Origin: Bin75 sp965200435
GTDB taxonomy: Bacteria; Nitrospirota; Nitrospiria; Nitrospirales; UBA8639
Direction: 5' to 3'
DNA length: 64,000 nt
Assembly: GCA_965200435.1 (NCBI GenBank)
Contig: OZ241337.1
Span: forward strand, 1,674,001 to 1,738,000
The notes under the pieces are model-generated. The model made no database searches, had not been told where the DNA came from, and saw only the letters and a program-made list of their open reading frames with translations. Shown in pieces: positions 1-9,952 of this stretch. The position numbers were made by a program, and so were the translations under genes. The number at the start of each line of letters is the position of its first letter. The stretch's first letter is position 1.

Positions 1-1832
1 ACACGTTTTCGTCATTGCCACCATCGGGCGTTCTCTCTTTCGTCTTCTTGTTGCCGTGCAGGTCGAGTACGTAGATCTGATAGAAGGTTTTCATCAGGGA
101 TTGGCGCATGCCTCGGAAAGTTGGTTTGTTCAGAAAAGAATGATTGGTGATGATGCCGACAATGCCTTCTTCCACTTGCTCCATTTTCCATTGAGCGAAA
201 CGGATAAACTTTACGTAGTCATCAAGCAAATTCTTCGGGTTTCTCTCTCCCAGCTTTTCGCCATCCACTTTGAAATAATCGTCCTTGACCAGTTTTATAA
301 TCCACTTTCCTGTATTTCGAGATTTTACGTTGTAAGGCGGGTTACCAGTAATTACCAGAATGGGCTTCTCTTTGATTTGCTGCGCAGCCGCTACTTCACG
401 CGAGAGCGCGGGCAGCAGACGGTTGACTAACGGCTCGATCGGTTCCAGCGTGTTGGTGAAATAGATGTTTAACCGTTCACCGGGCTGCATGGGAAGGTCC
501 TTGTCATGGAGGAACTGCGACAGTTTCAGATGCGCGACAGTGTACGGCGCAATGAGATATTCAAAGTCGTACAGGTTTTTCAGGATGTGGTCTTTCACGA
601 TCTTGTATCGGATGCCCTCGGAGACCGACTCGAATATCGAGTGGAGTATCTCCAGCAGAAAGGTTCCTGTGCCGGTAGCAAAATCCAGTACGGTCACATG
701 CTTGTGCGCGGCGAGCCCGTTGTCGATGCCAAAGGTATCTTTCAGCAGGTCGTTTATTGCGCGGACGATAAAATTCACGACTGGTCGTGGAGTATAGTAG
801 ACGCCACGAGCCTTGCTGGTGGCTTTGTCATAGGCTTTCAGAAAGTCTTCATAAAAATAGACATACGGGTCTTTGGCGAAAAGTAGGTGTTTTTCTTCGG
901 TTGGGGGATATAGCCCACCTTGTCTCGGGACGAAGGCGAGGTTCTCATGAATGGCGGTCAAGTCTAGCGTGTCGAATATGCTGAGGATTTCTTCCACCAG
1001 CCATTTGACTTTCCGGTATTCGTCTTGTTCAAACTCATCCAGGAAATTCACCAATTCGCGAATCAATTCGAAATTGGTGGGCACGTATTGCTTGGCGTTT
1101 TGTAGAGTTATCGTAATCGGCTTGCCTGCTTTCAGTTTGGCCAGGAACAGTCCGTAGCCCAGCGTTTGCGCGAAGGCATCTGCGAATTCGATCAATTCTA
1201 ATTCATGGAATACGTCTTTTGGGAACGCTGCATACAGGCCATGAAGTCGGCCTTCCTGTCTCTCTCTTGTTTGGCGTTTCAGTTCTTCAAAAAGGAAATT
1301 GCGTAGGACGTGACAGCGCACGGCCAAGGCATATGCCAGCTTTTTCGAGTCTGCTAATTTCTGTGGTGGCGTGGATAGAAATCCGGCGATCAGTTCGGCT
1401 ACTTTGTCCTTGTCCAGCCTCGCCCGTTGATAGCCCACGTCGCTGACGTAACAAAGCGTCTCTCTTTTTGCGCTAGAGTCATTTTTCAGCCAAATCCATT
1501 CCACATAGTTGGTAAGGACGATATTGCCCGATAGTTTTTTGTATTTTGCGATCTGATCGGATTTCAGAACAACATCTAAATTTTCGCCGACCTTCTTAGT
1601 TTTCACATAGCCGACAATTGCTTCTTTAGACTTGACCTTGACATCCGGCGCGCCGAGTTTGGTCTTATCCCGCTTCGGGAATGATCTTGGGTGGAGGTTT
1701 CTTGTCTTTGGCGAGGTCGTCAAGTAGGTTGTGAAGTGGTGTTCGTAAGGTGTATTCAGTGGCGTCGGAGAGATAAGTCTCTTTGATGGCTTTGAAGTAA
1801 TCGACAAACGAATCTTCACGTTTTCTTTTCAT
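1..1832 (-). pseudogene. Type IIG/ISP-like restriction-methylation enzyme, partial and frameshifted
   Basis: The gene runs off the left edge. Reading begins at the ATG at 1832 and hits TAA at 1665-1667 after 55 codons; the homologous frame resumes near 1670 and is open to base 1 (about 550 codons). After an N-terminal helix comes a PD-(D/E)xK-like nuclease segment: GAPDVKV, then GYVKTK where relatives normally have GYxExK. Further on lie an N6-adenine methyltransferase motif I, DFATGTGTF (about 661-687), and the catalytic NPPY (332-343). The missing part should hold the target-recognition domain. The family cuts and methylates DNA from one polypeptide. Here a frameshift plus Lys for the catalytic Glu (codon 1601-1603) suggest a dead nuclease; the methylase part looks intact but has lost its natural start. 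Family assignment is good, subtype uncertain. Confidence 0.75.
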
Positions 1833-1843
1833 GGTCCAGTTCA

Positions 1844-1859
1844 GAGACGATTACGTCTC
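1844..1859. promoter_or_regulatory. Perfect 6-bp inverted repeat upstream of the restriction-methylation gene
   Basis: GAGACG-N4-CGTCTC lies 12 bases upstream of the start codon, in the 138-base gap between this gene and the TonB receptor. It could be an operator or a 5' UTR hairpin. No controller gene is visible, so the role is unassigned. Confidence 0.35.
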
Positions 1860-1970
1860 CAAAATCATTTCCATTTATGTCGGGAGGTCGATCACGTCCT
1901 GGGCGTGTGATCCGCTACGCCCGTCAATTACAAGGGGCGCTGCGAATCATAGCCATGCTGCCATAACTGG

Positions 1971-4927
1971 TTAAAAGAAATCGATGCTCAACCCGATGAA
2001 CCCGTAACGGCCCAAGGCATCGTAGAGGCCGGGGAAGGTGTTGCCGTTACCGCTGTTGCTCGGTCCCGCACTTTGTCCGACAATCGGTGGTGCCTGGTCG
2101 AACAGGTTATTCATGCCGACACGCAGACTGACGTAGTTGTTGTACTCCCAGATCGCAGCGAGGTCGAAGTAGTGTCGCGGCTCGATATCGACCAGAGTAG
2201 AGCGGAGAGCTTCGGCGCCACTGATGTATCGCCACAAGAGGCTGGGACGTACCCGCCAGGGCGTCAGCCAAGTTATGCGCAGATTGTTCCGAATCTCCGG
2301 GGTCGGAGGACCGCATGTCGCACCCCATTTGCCGAGGCAATCGACTTTCGGTGCTGCGGCTAATTCCTGCTGATCCCAAGTGGATGTGAGGGAAAGGATG
2401 TCGCTGAAGTTCAACCGCCCCCATTTGCCGACGGCAAGGTCATAGCTGGCGGTGAGGTCATAGCCTTGCACCTTTTCGATGCCCAGGTTATCCAGCAGCG
2501 ACACAATGTGACCGCTGCTCTCAACGTTTGACCCCAACCACAGATCACCATTCACCCCGCGTTTAACCTTGTCGCATTCCGACAAGTTGCCGTCCAGGCA
2601 CTGGTTCAGAATGAATTCCGGCGTCACGTTGTTAATGCCCTTCCTGATCTTGATCGAATAATAGTCCAAGCTCAGAGTCAATCCTTCGATAAAGCTGGGT
2701 GTCCAGACCAGCCCGTAGGTGTAGGTGTCCGATTTTTCCGGTATGAGATTCGGATTGCCACCTTGCAGATAGTAGTATTGTTTGCTGGTGGAGTGTGAGA
2801 TGTCGCCGAATTGGGCAGCAGTCACGCCGCTACGGGCGCACTCTTCTAAGGTGCGGCCTTGCTCGGTCTTCCCATCCGTGAGGGGACCTCCGCATGGGTC
2901 GGCGCTCATTTCGAACAGGCTGAGTCCCCGCGGCCCGAACCGTTCCCGCACGTTCGGCGCGCGAATCGCCCGCTGGAAACTGGCCCGCAACCTGATGTCG
3001 AAATTGATGGTCCATCCCGTGCGGAGGCCGAAGGTATGGGTCTGCGGGCCGTAATCGTAATCTGAATAGCGATAACCTCCGTCCAGTCCCACTTCTTCGG
3101 CAAAGGGCGCGTGTTCGATCAGCGGGACACCGACTTCGAGGAAGGCCTTGCTCACGTCGATCCCCCCGCTGACCGGCTTGCTGGGGCCACTCTGTCCCGC
3201 GCCATCCCCACTGCTGTAGGCGTCGTCGGGGTTGTACTCGAGATAGTCGCTGCGGTATTCGCCGCCGACCACCACATCCGGTCCGTCTTCGGCGAATGGA
3301 GAAATGATGCCATAGGTGCCGAGATTTCCCGCAATATGGCCGGACACGCCCGTCTGGCTGGTGGACCCCTGGGCGGCCAGGGGCAACGTCAGGTAATCGA
3401 CCATTTCTTGGTTCACCGCACCTTCTCGGAAGATGTTCCAGGGCACACAGTCAGGGGCGGAACCGTCCAGGACAGAACGGCACACGGCTTGGCCTGTTAC
3501 AGGGTCCTGTACGGCGTCCAGTGCCCGCTCAATTTTGGTGACCGACAGATCGTTCAGGTAGGTATCCTGCATGTTGACCTTGGAGTATTGATAATGCAGG
3601 TTGTAGCGCCAATGGTCCGTGAGGTCACCGCGTAGACCGAACACGCCGCGATAGACCGTATGACTCAGTTCATTCTGTCGGTTGCCGCCCTCGACGTTGC
3701 GGCGGCCGATGTAGACCGTCTGGTCGCCAGACTCGGTTAACCCGTACTTGCCGCACAGAGCATCAAGCTGTTGACCGGACAGAAATGGGTGGCCGCAGCT
3801 CAGCGTGTCGGTCGAGAAGAACGAGCCCGAGGGGGCGATTTGGGCCACGGAGCGATTGTTCATGAACATCAGCTCGGTGCAGGCTTCGACGTTGTCGAGG
3901 AGGTCGTAGTGAGCGAACAGGCCTGCGGTATGGCGTTCGTCGGGACGCTGAAAATAGTTTGAGGCACCGTAGTTGAACGTGGTGCCATCTCGGTCCACGA
4001 ACCGGTGGCCCTGCACCTTGTAGTCAAAACCTTCTTCCGTCCCTTCAGTAAAGGTGCCCTGCGGCGTGGTTGAGGAACCTTCACACGCCGTCAGGTCGTC
4101 GCTCAGGGCGCACGAGCTGTAATCGCGGTCTCCTTGAGCACCGCTTGGATATTGCGGTAGGTCCAGTAGGCCGTGACGTTGCCGCGGCCCCCATCCAGGT
4201 TTTTCCCCATGACCAGCGAAACATTCGAAATATCGCCATCCCATGTCGAGCCATCCGCTGTCTCGTACCCAGCGTCCCGGACGATCCGCTGCCATCTGTC
4301 ATTATTGTTGCCGTGCTGGTATTGGCTGAACTGATAATCCAGCCTGACACCTTCGAAGTCGTCCATCATCCGGAAGTTGACGACTCCGGCGACGGCGTCG
4401 GACCCGTAGGTAGCCGAGGCACCGCCGGTCAGCACGTCGACCTTCTTGATCAGCGCGCCCGGAATCTGGTTGATGTCGGCGCCGATCCCGCCTTGTAGCG
4501 GCGAGCCGATCGGCAGATGCCGGTCGTTGATCAGCACCAGGGTCCGCTGACTACCCAGCCGGCGTAGATTCAGGGTTGCGGTCCCGGTAGCGCCGTTTGA
4601 TTGGCCGGCGTTTTGACTGGAATAGACCTGCGGCAGTGTGCGCAGCGTGTCCTCTACCCGGACGTTGCCTTGGAACAACAGATTTTCCGCCTCGATTTGG
4701 ATGAGTGGACTGAAATTGCTCAAATTGGGATTCTGGATGCGAGTGCCGGTCACAATCACCTCTTGCAGCACGACCACCTCTTCCAGGTCTGAAGGTTCCG
4801 TGCTGCTGGCTTCGGCCTCCGGCGTCCCGGTATTCGCTTCCTCGGCAAGAGACGGAGCTGCTCTTGCAAGCATAAGCAGCAGTGCGACGATCATCGCAAA
4901 CGCAATCTCCTGAACGGTCCTTTTCAT
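1971..4927 (-). pseudogene. TonB-dependent outer-membrane receptor, one frameshift
   Basis: Start at ATG 4927: the product opens with Lys-Arg, a hydrophobic segment and ASPLAEE-like cleavage region (PSLAEE), typical of an exported protein. A plug domain follows, with EVIVTGTRI, LRRLGSQRTLVLIN and GGASATYGSDAVAGVVNF. The frame then ends at TGA 4103-4105, just after KETAITARAP, and resumes as RDYSSCALSDDLTAC in another frame, so one indel lies within about 4105-4135. The rest is a long beta-barrel ending in IDFF, with the terminal Phe expected of outer-membrane barrels. Repaired length would be about 985 residues, normal for large receptors. It follows purE by 13 bases on the same strand. Ligand unknown. 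Either recently inactivated or a base-call error. Confidence 0.85.
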
Positions 4928-4940
4928 CAAAAGTTCTCTT

Positions 4941-5444
4941 TTACGGCAATCGTTCAGACAGCACTTTCTCCGCTTGTTTCCTGCGGTACTCTTGCAAGCT
5001 GTTTTTGACTGCCGAATCGTCCAGGGCAAGGATCGCGGCCGCAAATAAGGCGGCGTTCGCCGCACCGGCTTCGCCAATGGCCAAGGTGGCGACGGGAATC
5101 CCTTTGGGCATTTGGACGATGGAGAGCAGGGAATCGAGACCTTGTAGCGCTTTTGATTGCATGGGTACGCCCAGAACCGGCAGGGTCGTCTTTGCCGCAA
5201 TCACCCCCGGCAAGTGCGCTGCTCCGCCGGCACCTGCAATCATGACACGGAGCCCTCGTGACTCGGCTTGGCTCACGTAATCGAATAAGGCATCAGGGGC
5301 TCGATGAGCGGAAATCACACGGCATTCATTGGCAATGCCAAGCTGAGTCAGCGTCTCGCTGGCCAGTCGCATGACCTCCCAGTCGCTTTTACTGCCCATC
5401 ACAATGCCGACTAAAGGCGTATCATGTTGTGAAGCCACAAGCAT
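4941..5444 (-). CDS. purE: N5-carboxyaminoimidazole ribonucleotide mutase PurE
   Basis: 167 residues, the usual size for class I PurE, which converts N5-CAIR to CAIR in de novo purine synthesis. GSKSDWEVM near residue 18, SAHRAPD near 45 and AGAGGAAHLPGV near 70 are the substrate-binding signatures. A GAGG-containing ribosome site precedes the ATG at 5444. No purK adjoins it; the next gene downstream is the unrelated TonB receptor, 13 bases away. Intact. Confidence 0.96.
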   Translation of the reverse strand: MLVASQHDTPLVGIVMGSKSDWEVMRLASETLTQLGIANECRVISAHRAPDALFDYVSQAESRGLRVMIAGAGGAAHLPGVIAAKTTLPVLGVPMQSKALQGLDSLLSIVQMPKGIPVATLAIGEAGAANAALFAAAILALDDSAVKNSLQEYRRKQAEKVLSERLP

Positions 5445-5879
5445 TCCTCCTTAACCGAAATTGGAGCGTGAAGTGGAAGAGTTTCCGGCAATTCCTCAAT
5501 AACTGGATGAGAGTGTACTCACTCGTCATTCGATTTACAAACTGACAATCGAATGCAGAGGGGCCGAGGATCCCTCAACGTGGAAAGCATGAACCTTTCC
5601 AAGGTTTCCTTCCCTTTCCCGAAGGAGTTTGATGCCGTATAACCCATTGACTTTCAAAGGTTTTTGGCGTTCGTATGAGTGAACCTGACTTGACGGAATG
5701 AATAAGAGCCTGTAAATGTTCCCTCATTCGTTGATAGGATAAGGGGCTGACCACACCGGACGTGTCATTTCGAGTAAAACGAGGAATCGTTCACTCAACA
5801 ACTGAGCGTCCGAAAAGCAGATCCTTCGCTTCGCTCAGGCTGACAGCGTGGGCGTGTTTCCGGGATTGAGGTATTGTGT
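5445..5879. other. Intergenic region between purE and nuoF
   Basis: 435 bases separating divergent genes, with no supported gene. It should contain promoters for both flanking genes, but no convincing -35/-10 pair stands out. The segment around 5820-5840 (TTCGCTTCGCTCAGG) resembles one near 28380, suggesting a short dispersed intergenic repeat. Confidence 0.5.
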
Positions 5880-7187
5880 ATGACGGAAGAGTTTCCGCTT
5901 CGGTTATTGACTCCACTCGAGGGTGAGCCGTGGGATATTGATGGCTACGTCAAGATCGGTGGGTATGAGGCGTGGCGGCAGGTGATTCGAGACGCCGATC
6001 CAGACCAAGTGATCGATGAGTTGAAACGGGCGAGTCTCCGGGGCCGGGGCGGAGCCGGATTCCCGACGGGATTCAAATGGGAAAAGGTGGTGCACCATCG
6101 GGAGCAAGAGCGATATTTCGTCTGCAACGCCGGCGAGCACGAGCCGGGCACCTTTAAGGATCGGTACCTGGTCCAACACCACCCGCATCAGTTGATTGAA
6201 GGGTGCTTGATCGCGGCCTTCACCGCAAGCGCCCGGGAAGCGTACATCTATTTGAATGCCGAATTTCTGGAGGCGCGGGCGAGTTTGGAGAAGGCCTTGG
6301 CACAAGCCCGGATACGCGGGTTTCTGGGTCGCAACGTGATGGGTGCCGGGGTTGATCTTGAATTGGAGATTTTCGAGGGGCATGGGAGTTACGTCGCTGG
6401 AGAAGAGACTGCGATGTTGGAGTCTATGCAGGGCCGTCCGGCCCAACCAAAGGAAAAGCCGCCGTTTTATCCGACTGAGTTCGGACTCCACGGCAAGCCG
6501 ACTTTGGTGAATAACGTCGAAACTCTGTCCCACGTGCCGCACCTGTTGCGCCACGGGGCGCAATGGTTTACGGCAGTAGGCTCGGAAAAAAGTCCGGGAA
6601 CGATGCTGTTTTCGTTGAGCGGGGCCGTGAATCGGCCGGGTGTCTATGAATTGCCCTTGGGCACGCCCCTGCGTCATTTGATCGAAGAATGTGGCGGCGG
6701 CGTTCCTCATGGCCGGGCGATCAAGGCGATTTTTCCCGGGGGGCCGTCCTTTGCAATGGTGGGGCCTGATGCGCTTGATCTGCACATGGATTTCGATGCT
6801 TTGAAAAAGGCCGGAACCGGGCTCGGGTCGGCCGGGGTGATCGTTGTTGATGATGCCACCTGTATGGTTGGGCAAACGCTCAAGCTTTCGACGTTTTTTC
6901 GGAAAGAAAGTTGCGGGCAATGTCCGCCCTGCCGGATCGGAACCGAGTATCTGGAAGAACTCGTTGCGAAAATCGAGGATGGCACCGGGACGCAGGAAGA
7001 TCTGGACAAACTCCAGCAGATTTGCGGGTTCGTCAAAGGCACGGGCTACTGCACGTTGGTGACGGGCGCGGCCGTTCTGGTCCAAAACAGTCTTCGCCTG
7101 TTCCAGCACGAATTTGAGGAACACGTCACCAAGCGGGCGTGTCCCTTTAATCCGACCGCCACGGAACCGGCGATTGCCGTTGGGTGA
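5880..7187 (+). CDS. nuoF: NuoF-like NADH-binding FMN/4Fe-4S flavoprotein
   Basis: 435 residues. RGRGGAGFPTGFKW near residues 52-66 is the NADH/FMN-binding loop, and SCGQCPPCRIGT near 344 plus a Cys near 390 bind the N3-type 4Fe-4S cluster, all canonical for NuoF/HoxF/FdhB-type subunits. The ATG at 5880 is preferred because GAGG ends 7 bases upstream; an in-frame TTG at 5874 would sit on that ribosome site. No NuoE or other complex I gene adjoins it; a 2Fe-2S ferredoxin starts 6 bases later. This suggests a small NADH:ferredoxin or diaphorase module rather than complex I itself. Partner and direction of electron flow are inference. Confidence 0.9.
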   Translation: MTEEFPLRLLTPLEGEPWDIDGYVKIGGYEAWRQVIRDADPDQVIDELKRASLRGRGGAGFPTGFKWEKVVHHREQERYFVCNAGEHEPGTFKDRYLVQHHPHQLIEGCLIAAFTASAREAYIYLNAEFLEARASLEKALAQARIRGFLGRNVMGAGVDLELEIFEGHGSYVAGEETAMLESMQGRPAQPKEKPPFYPTEFGLHGKPTLVNNVETLSHVPHLLRHGAQWFTAVGSEKSPGTMLFSLSGAVNRPGVYELPLGTPLRHLIEECGGGVPHGRAIKAIFPGGPSFAMVGPDALDLHMDFDALKKAGTGLGSAGVIVVDDATCMVGQTLKLSTFFRKESCGQCPPCRIGTEYLEELVAKIEDGTGTQEDLDKLQQICGFVKGTGYCTLVTGAAVLVQNSLRLFQHEFEEHVTKRACPFNPTATEPAIAVG

Positions 7188-7193
7188 TGTTGG

Positions 7194-7541
7194 ATGCCAC
7201 GTGTCACCTTTATCCATCCTGAAGGCACAAGCGGCGAGGTTTCGGAGAACGTCTCCTTGCTCGATGCCGCCGAACAGTTAGGTTTTCCGCTCAACCATGA
7301 TTGTGGAGGGAGTGCTTCGTGCTCGACCTGTCGGGTCGAAGTCATCATGGGTGGGGAACATTTATCCGAAATAGATTTTGAAGAGCAGGACTTGCTCGAT
7401 CGCGAAGCGTTAATCGAACCCTATCATCGTCTGGGTTGCCAGGCCATGGTCCTGGGAGACGTCGTCGTCCAGGTGCCTGAAGAAAAATGGGCGCCCACGG
7501 CTGCCGATCAGCAGGACTCCTCGAATGCTACCGAGAGTTGA
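7194..7541 (+). CDS. 2Fe-2S plant/adrenodoxin-type ferredoxin
   Basis: 115 residues. Four Cys ligands are visible: C-x5-C-x2-C at about 37, 43 and 46 (DCGGSASCSTC), and a fourth in RLGCQAM near 82. It begins 6 bases after the NuoF-like stop, so the two are almost certainly cotranscribed and probably interact, the ferredoxin carrying electrons to or from the flavoprotein. The C-terminal tail after about residue 100 is polar and likely disordered. It differs from the isc-linked ferredoxin at 54978-55391. Confidence 0.92.
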   Translation: MPRVTFIHPEGTSGEVSENVSLLDAAEQLGFPLNHDCGGSASCSTCRVEVIMGGEHLSEIDFEEQDLLDREALIEPYHRLGCQAMVLGDVVVQVPEEKWAPTAADQQDSSNATES

Positions 7542-7573
7542 CGCGTGAGCCTGCTCGGAACAGGTCGATCACG

Positions 7574-8011
7574 ATGAAGGAACAAATCTGCGTGACCCGT
7601 CAATACCGGTTCTGCGCGGCACACCGATTGCACACGGAGGCTTTGCCGGACGACGTCAACCGAAAAATTTTCGGCAAGTGCAACAATCCCAATGGGCATG
7701 GTCATGACTACACCGTGTTTGTCACGGTCGCCGGCGAGCTTGATCCTCAAACCGGGGAAGTGACGGACGTCCAGGCCTTGGACCGGCTGGTGAACCGGAA
7801 AATTGTGGAACGCTTCGATCACCGTCATCTGAATGACGACCCGGCGTTTCAGCAGATCGTGACCACCGGCGAAAATCTCGTCAGATTCATTTGGGATGAG
7901 TTGGTGAACCACATCCCGGTGGGACGGTTGGAAAAAATCGGGCTGATTGAAACGCGTGACAATTATTTCGCATATCAGGAGTCCGTATTGCCTGAACCTC
8001 AACGACCCTGA
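7574..8011 (+). CDS. 6-pyruvoyl-tetrahydropterin synthase / QueD family
   Basis: 145 residues from ATG 7574. Zn-binding His are in CAAHRL and GHGH, and the catalytic Cys is in GKCNNPNGHGH; a Glu-containing TGENLV follows. The enzyme acts on dihydroneopterin triphosphate, giving either 6-pyruvoyl-tetrahydropterin or, as QueD, 6-carboxy-tetrahydropterin for queuosine. GTP cyclohydrolase I, which makes that substrate, starts 21 bases downstream. The CNNPNGHGH form resembles eukaryotic-type PTPS, but sequence alone does not separate it from QueD here, so no symbol is given. A longer in-frame start at 7487 would overlap the ferredoxin and is not used. Confidence 0.9.
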   Translation: MKEQICVTRQYRFCAAHRLHTEALPDDVNRKIFGKCNNPNGHGHDYTVFVTVAGELDPQTGEVTDVQALDRLVNRKIVERFDHRHLNDDPAFQQIVTTGENLVRFIWDELVNHIPVGRLEKIGLIETRDNYFAYQESVLPEPQRP

Positions 8012-8032
8012 GCAAGTATTTTTGGAGGCCTT

Positions 8033-8671
8033 ATGAACAAACGTCATTCTCCCAAGGCGTCAACGCGGCGACGGGTGCGGGCGACGAAGTCCCGCGACCC
8101 CCAATCCGGCGACGGCAAAGCGATCCAACCGTTGATCACGCAACTCCTGAAATCGCTGGGAGAAGATCCGAAACGCAACGGATTGGAGAAAACACCCGAA
8201 CGCATCGCCAAGGCCCTCACATTTTTGACTCAAGGGTACAATCAGGATATCGAAGAGATCATCAATGGGGCCCTGTTCCCGCTCGAGTATGATGAGATGG
8301 TCATTGTCCGCAATATAGACTTTTACAGCTTATGTGAACATCACCTGCTTCCGTTTTTTGGAAAGTGTCACGTCGGATATATTCCGAACAAACGGGTCGT
8401 CGGCCTCAGCAAACTGCCGAGGATCGTCGAAGCGCTGAGCCGGCGGCTTCAGGTGCAGGAACGCCTGACCGTGGAAATTGCCGAGACGCTTAAGAGGGCG
8501 CTGAACCCCTTGGGGGTGGGGGTTGTCATCGAAGCGCAGCACCTGTGCATGATGATGCGCGGCGTCGAAAAGCAAAATACCATAGCCGTCACCAGTCACA
8601 TGCTGGGAGGGTTTCGCAAGCAACAACAAACCCGCGAAGAATTTTTGAAGCTCATCAGTCGCTCCACCTGA
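8033..8671 (+). CDS. folE: GTP cyclohydrolase I
   Basis: 212 residues. FolE converts GTP to 7,8-dihydroneopterin triphosphate, the first step to folates, pterins and queuosine. CEHHLLPF and QHLCMMMRG carry the zinc Cys/His ligands, and the core from about residue 30 matches the family. The first 30 residues are a basic extension rich in Lys, Arg and Ser, probably disordered. GGAGG sits 5 bases before the ATG. It is the last gene of the nuoF-ferredoxin-PTPS-folE run. Confidence 0.96.
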   Translation: MNKRHSPKASTRRRVRATKSRDPQSGDGKAIQPLITQLLKSLGEDPKRNGLEKTPERIAKALTFLTQGYNQDIEEIINGALFPLEYDEMVIVRNIDFYSLCEHHLLPFFGKCHVGYIPNKRVVGLSKLPRIVEALSRRLQVQERLTVEIAETLKRALNPLGVGVVIEAQHLCMMMRGVEKQNTIAVTSHMLGGFRKQQQTREEFLKLISRST

Positions 8672-8844
8672 GCCATCTTTTCCCTCCCCTTTCAGGGGTG
8701 CGTTTCGTTCTCTCTTTGGTCTTCGTCGTCGTGCCCTCTGCATGACGCTTCTTTCAAAGCAGCCTCTTCGAACAGCCGAAGATGCACGGCTCCATCTACG
8801 GAGATGGCAGTGGGCCACGGTGAGGCGTGATCCGGGAACTGCCC

Positions 8845-9648
8845 CTACGCATCCGAATGTTCCACCGAAGTCAAAAACTTCAGGATCGCGGCGTTGAAGG
8901 CGCCGGGGTTTTCCAGGCTCGAGAGATGTCCCGCCTGAGGGATTCGCACAAAGGTTGAGCCGGGGATCTGTTTGGCCATGTCTTCCACTTCCTCGGGTGG
9001 CGAGGCGAGGTCCTGTTCGCCGACGATCACCAAGGTCGGAACAGCGATGGCGGACAACAGCGGAGAAAAATCCGGTCGTTCTTCCATAGCCATCAGATCG
9101 CCCACAATCCCGGACACTTGGTTGCCGGTGATGATCCTGCGTACGTGATCCCGTAAGTCTGTGTGCTGCTCACAGGAAGCGGGACTCAACAATTTGGGCA
9201 ACATGAGATCGGCGATAGCCGATGCCCCCCGTCGATACGCGATCTGGGCCATGGAGAATCGAGTCGTCTTGGCTTCAGGCGTGTCTGCCGTCGCCCGGGT
9301 ATCGGCCAGCACGAGAGATTGAAAAAGCGCGGGGTGCTTTCGATACAGGGCAAAGAGGATATACCCGCCCATGGACAGTCCGGCGAACGTCGCCCGGGCA
9401 ATGCCCAGGTGCGCCAGCAAGCCGTGGACGTCATCTGCATACTGGTCCAGGGTATAGCGCCACATCGGCGCATCGGATTCGCCATGTCCGCGTAGATCGA
9501 TCGTGACGACGCGATAACGATCCGATAGTGCGGCGACCTGCGGCACCCACATCGTTCGATTGAGCGGAAATGCGTGGAGAAAAATAACCGGAGGCCCGTG
9601 ACCCTCATCAGAATAGGCAAGGCTGATGCCGTTTATCTGCTTTTTCAT
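8845..9648 (-). CDS. Alpha/beta-fold hydrolase
   Basis: 267 residues from the ATG at 9648, chosen because AGAGGT lies 5-6 bases upstream; a longer frame to 9708 adds a poorly conserved leader. Features are HAFPLNRTMW (oxyanion region), the nucleophile elbow GLSMGGY, an acid in VGEQDLASPP, and the catalytic His in AGHLSSLE. It resembles 3-oxoadipate enol-lactonases and BioH-like esterases, but substrate cannot be told. It converges on folE and is followed upstream by the first 142-bp repeat. No signal peptide, so cytoplasmic. Confidence 0.88.
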   Translation of the reverse strand: MKKQINGISLAYSDEGHGPPVIFLHAFPLNRTMWVPQVAALSDRYRVVTIDLRGHGESDAPMWRYTLDQYADDVHGLLAHLGIARATFAGLSMGGYILFALYRKHPALFQSLVLADTRATADTPEAKTTRFSMAQIAYRRGASAIADLMLPKLLSPASCEQHTDLRDHVRRIITGNQVSGIVGDLMAMEERPDFSPLLSAIAVPTLVIVGEQDLASPPEEVEDMAKQIPGSTFVRIPQAGHLSSLENPGAFNAAILKFLTSVEHSDA

Positions 9649-9809
9649 GTGTGACCTCTGAAGGTGACAGACAGGAATCCCTCTACACGCCACGGGATGG
9701 TGTATCATCTTGAGAGAAGCGAAGGCCCTCGTCGTTGAGGCGTCCGGTTATTGAGTAAAGATTCTTCACGGGATCGACAGAGTCTTTTCCGCCGGATGGG
9801 AAGCTCTTA

Positions 9810-9951
9810 GGAACCTCTGATTAATTGTGATAGCGGGATGCAGGGCAAGGCGTCCCGCAGCGAAACCCGAGACATATCAAGTGGATAGTCGAGGGTTGAG
9901 CGAGGACACCACGCCGCCATGCGCCCGATAGTGCAATAAATCAGAGGTTCC
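9810..9951 (-). repeat. 142-bp MITE-like element, copy 1
   Basis: Begins GGAACCTCTGATTAAT and ends with the inverted match CAGAGGTTCC. Flanked on both sides by CTTA (9806-9809 and 9952-9955), a 4-bp target duplication. Opposite orientation to copies 2, 3, 5, 7 and 8. Its right boundary touches the TAA stop of the methyltransferase (9953-9955). Confidence 0.9.
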
Positions 9952-9952
9952 C

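Noticed and set aside
42..1446. Several plus-strand frames in the first 1.4 kb
   Set aside because: All are opposite the N6-methyltransferase gene, whose motifs (DFATGTGTF, NPPY) read clearly on the minus strand.
5904..7217. 437-codon open frame antisense to the NuoF-like gene
   Set aside because: It mirrors a strongly conserved gene in GC-rich DNA, has no recognisable domain and no ribosome site.
8792..8807. Hairpin CCATCT-ACGG-AGATGG between folE and the hydrolase as a bidirectional terminator
   Set aside because: The stem is short and no T run follows on either strand, so I could not support a terminator.
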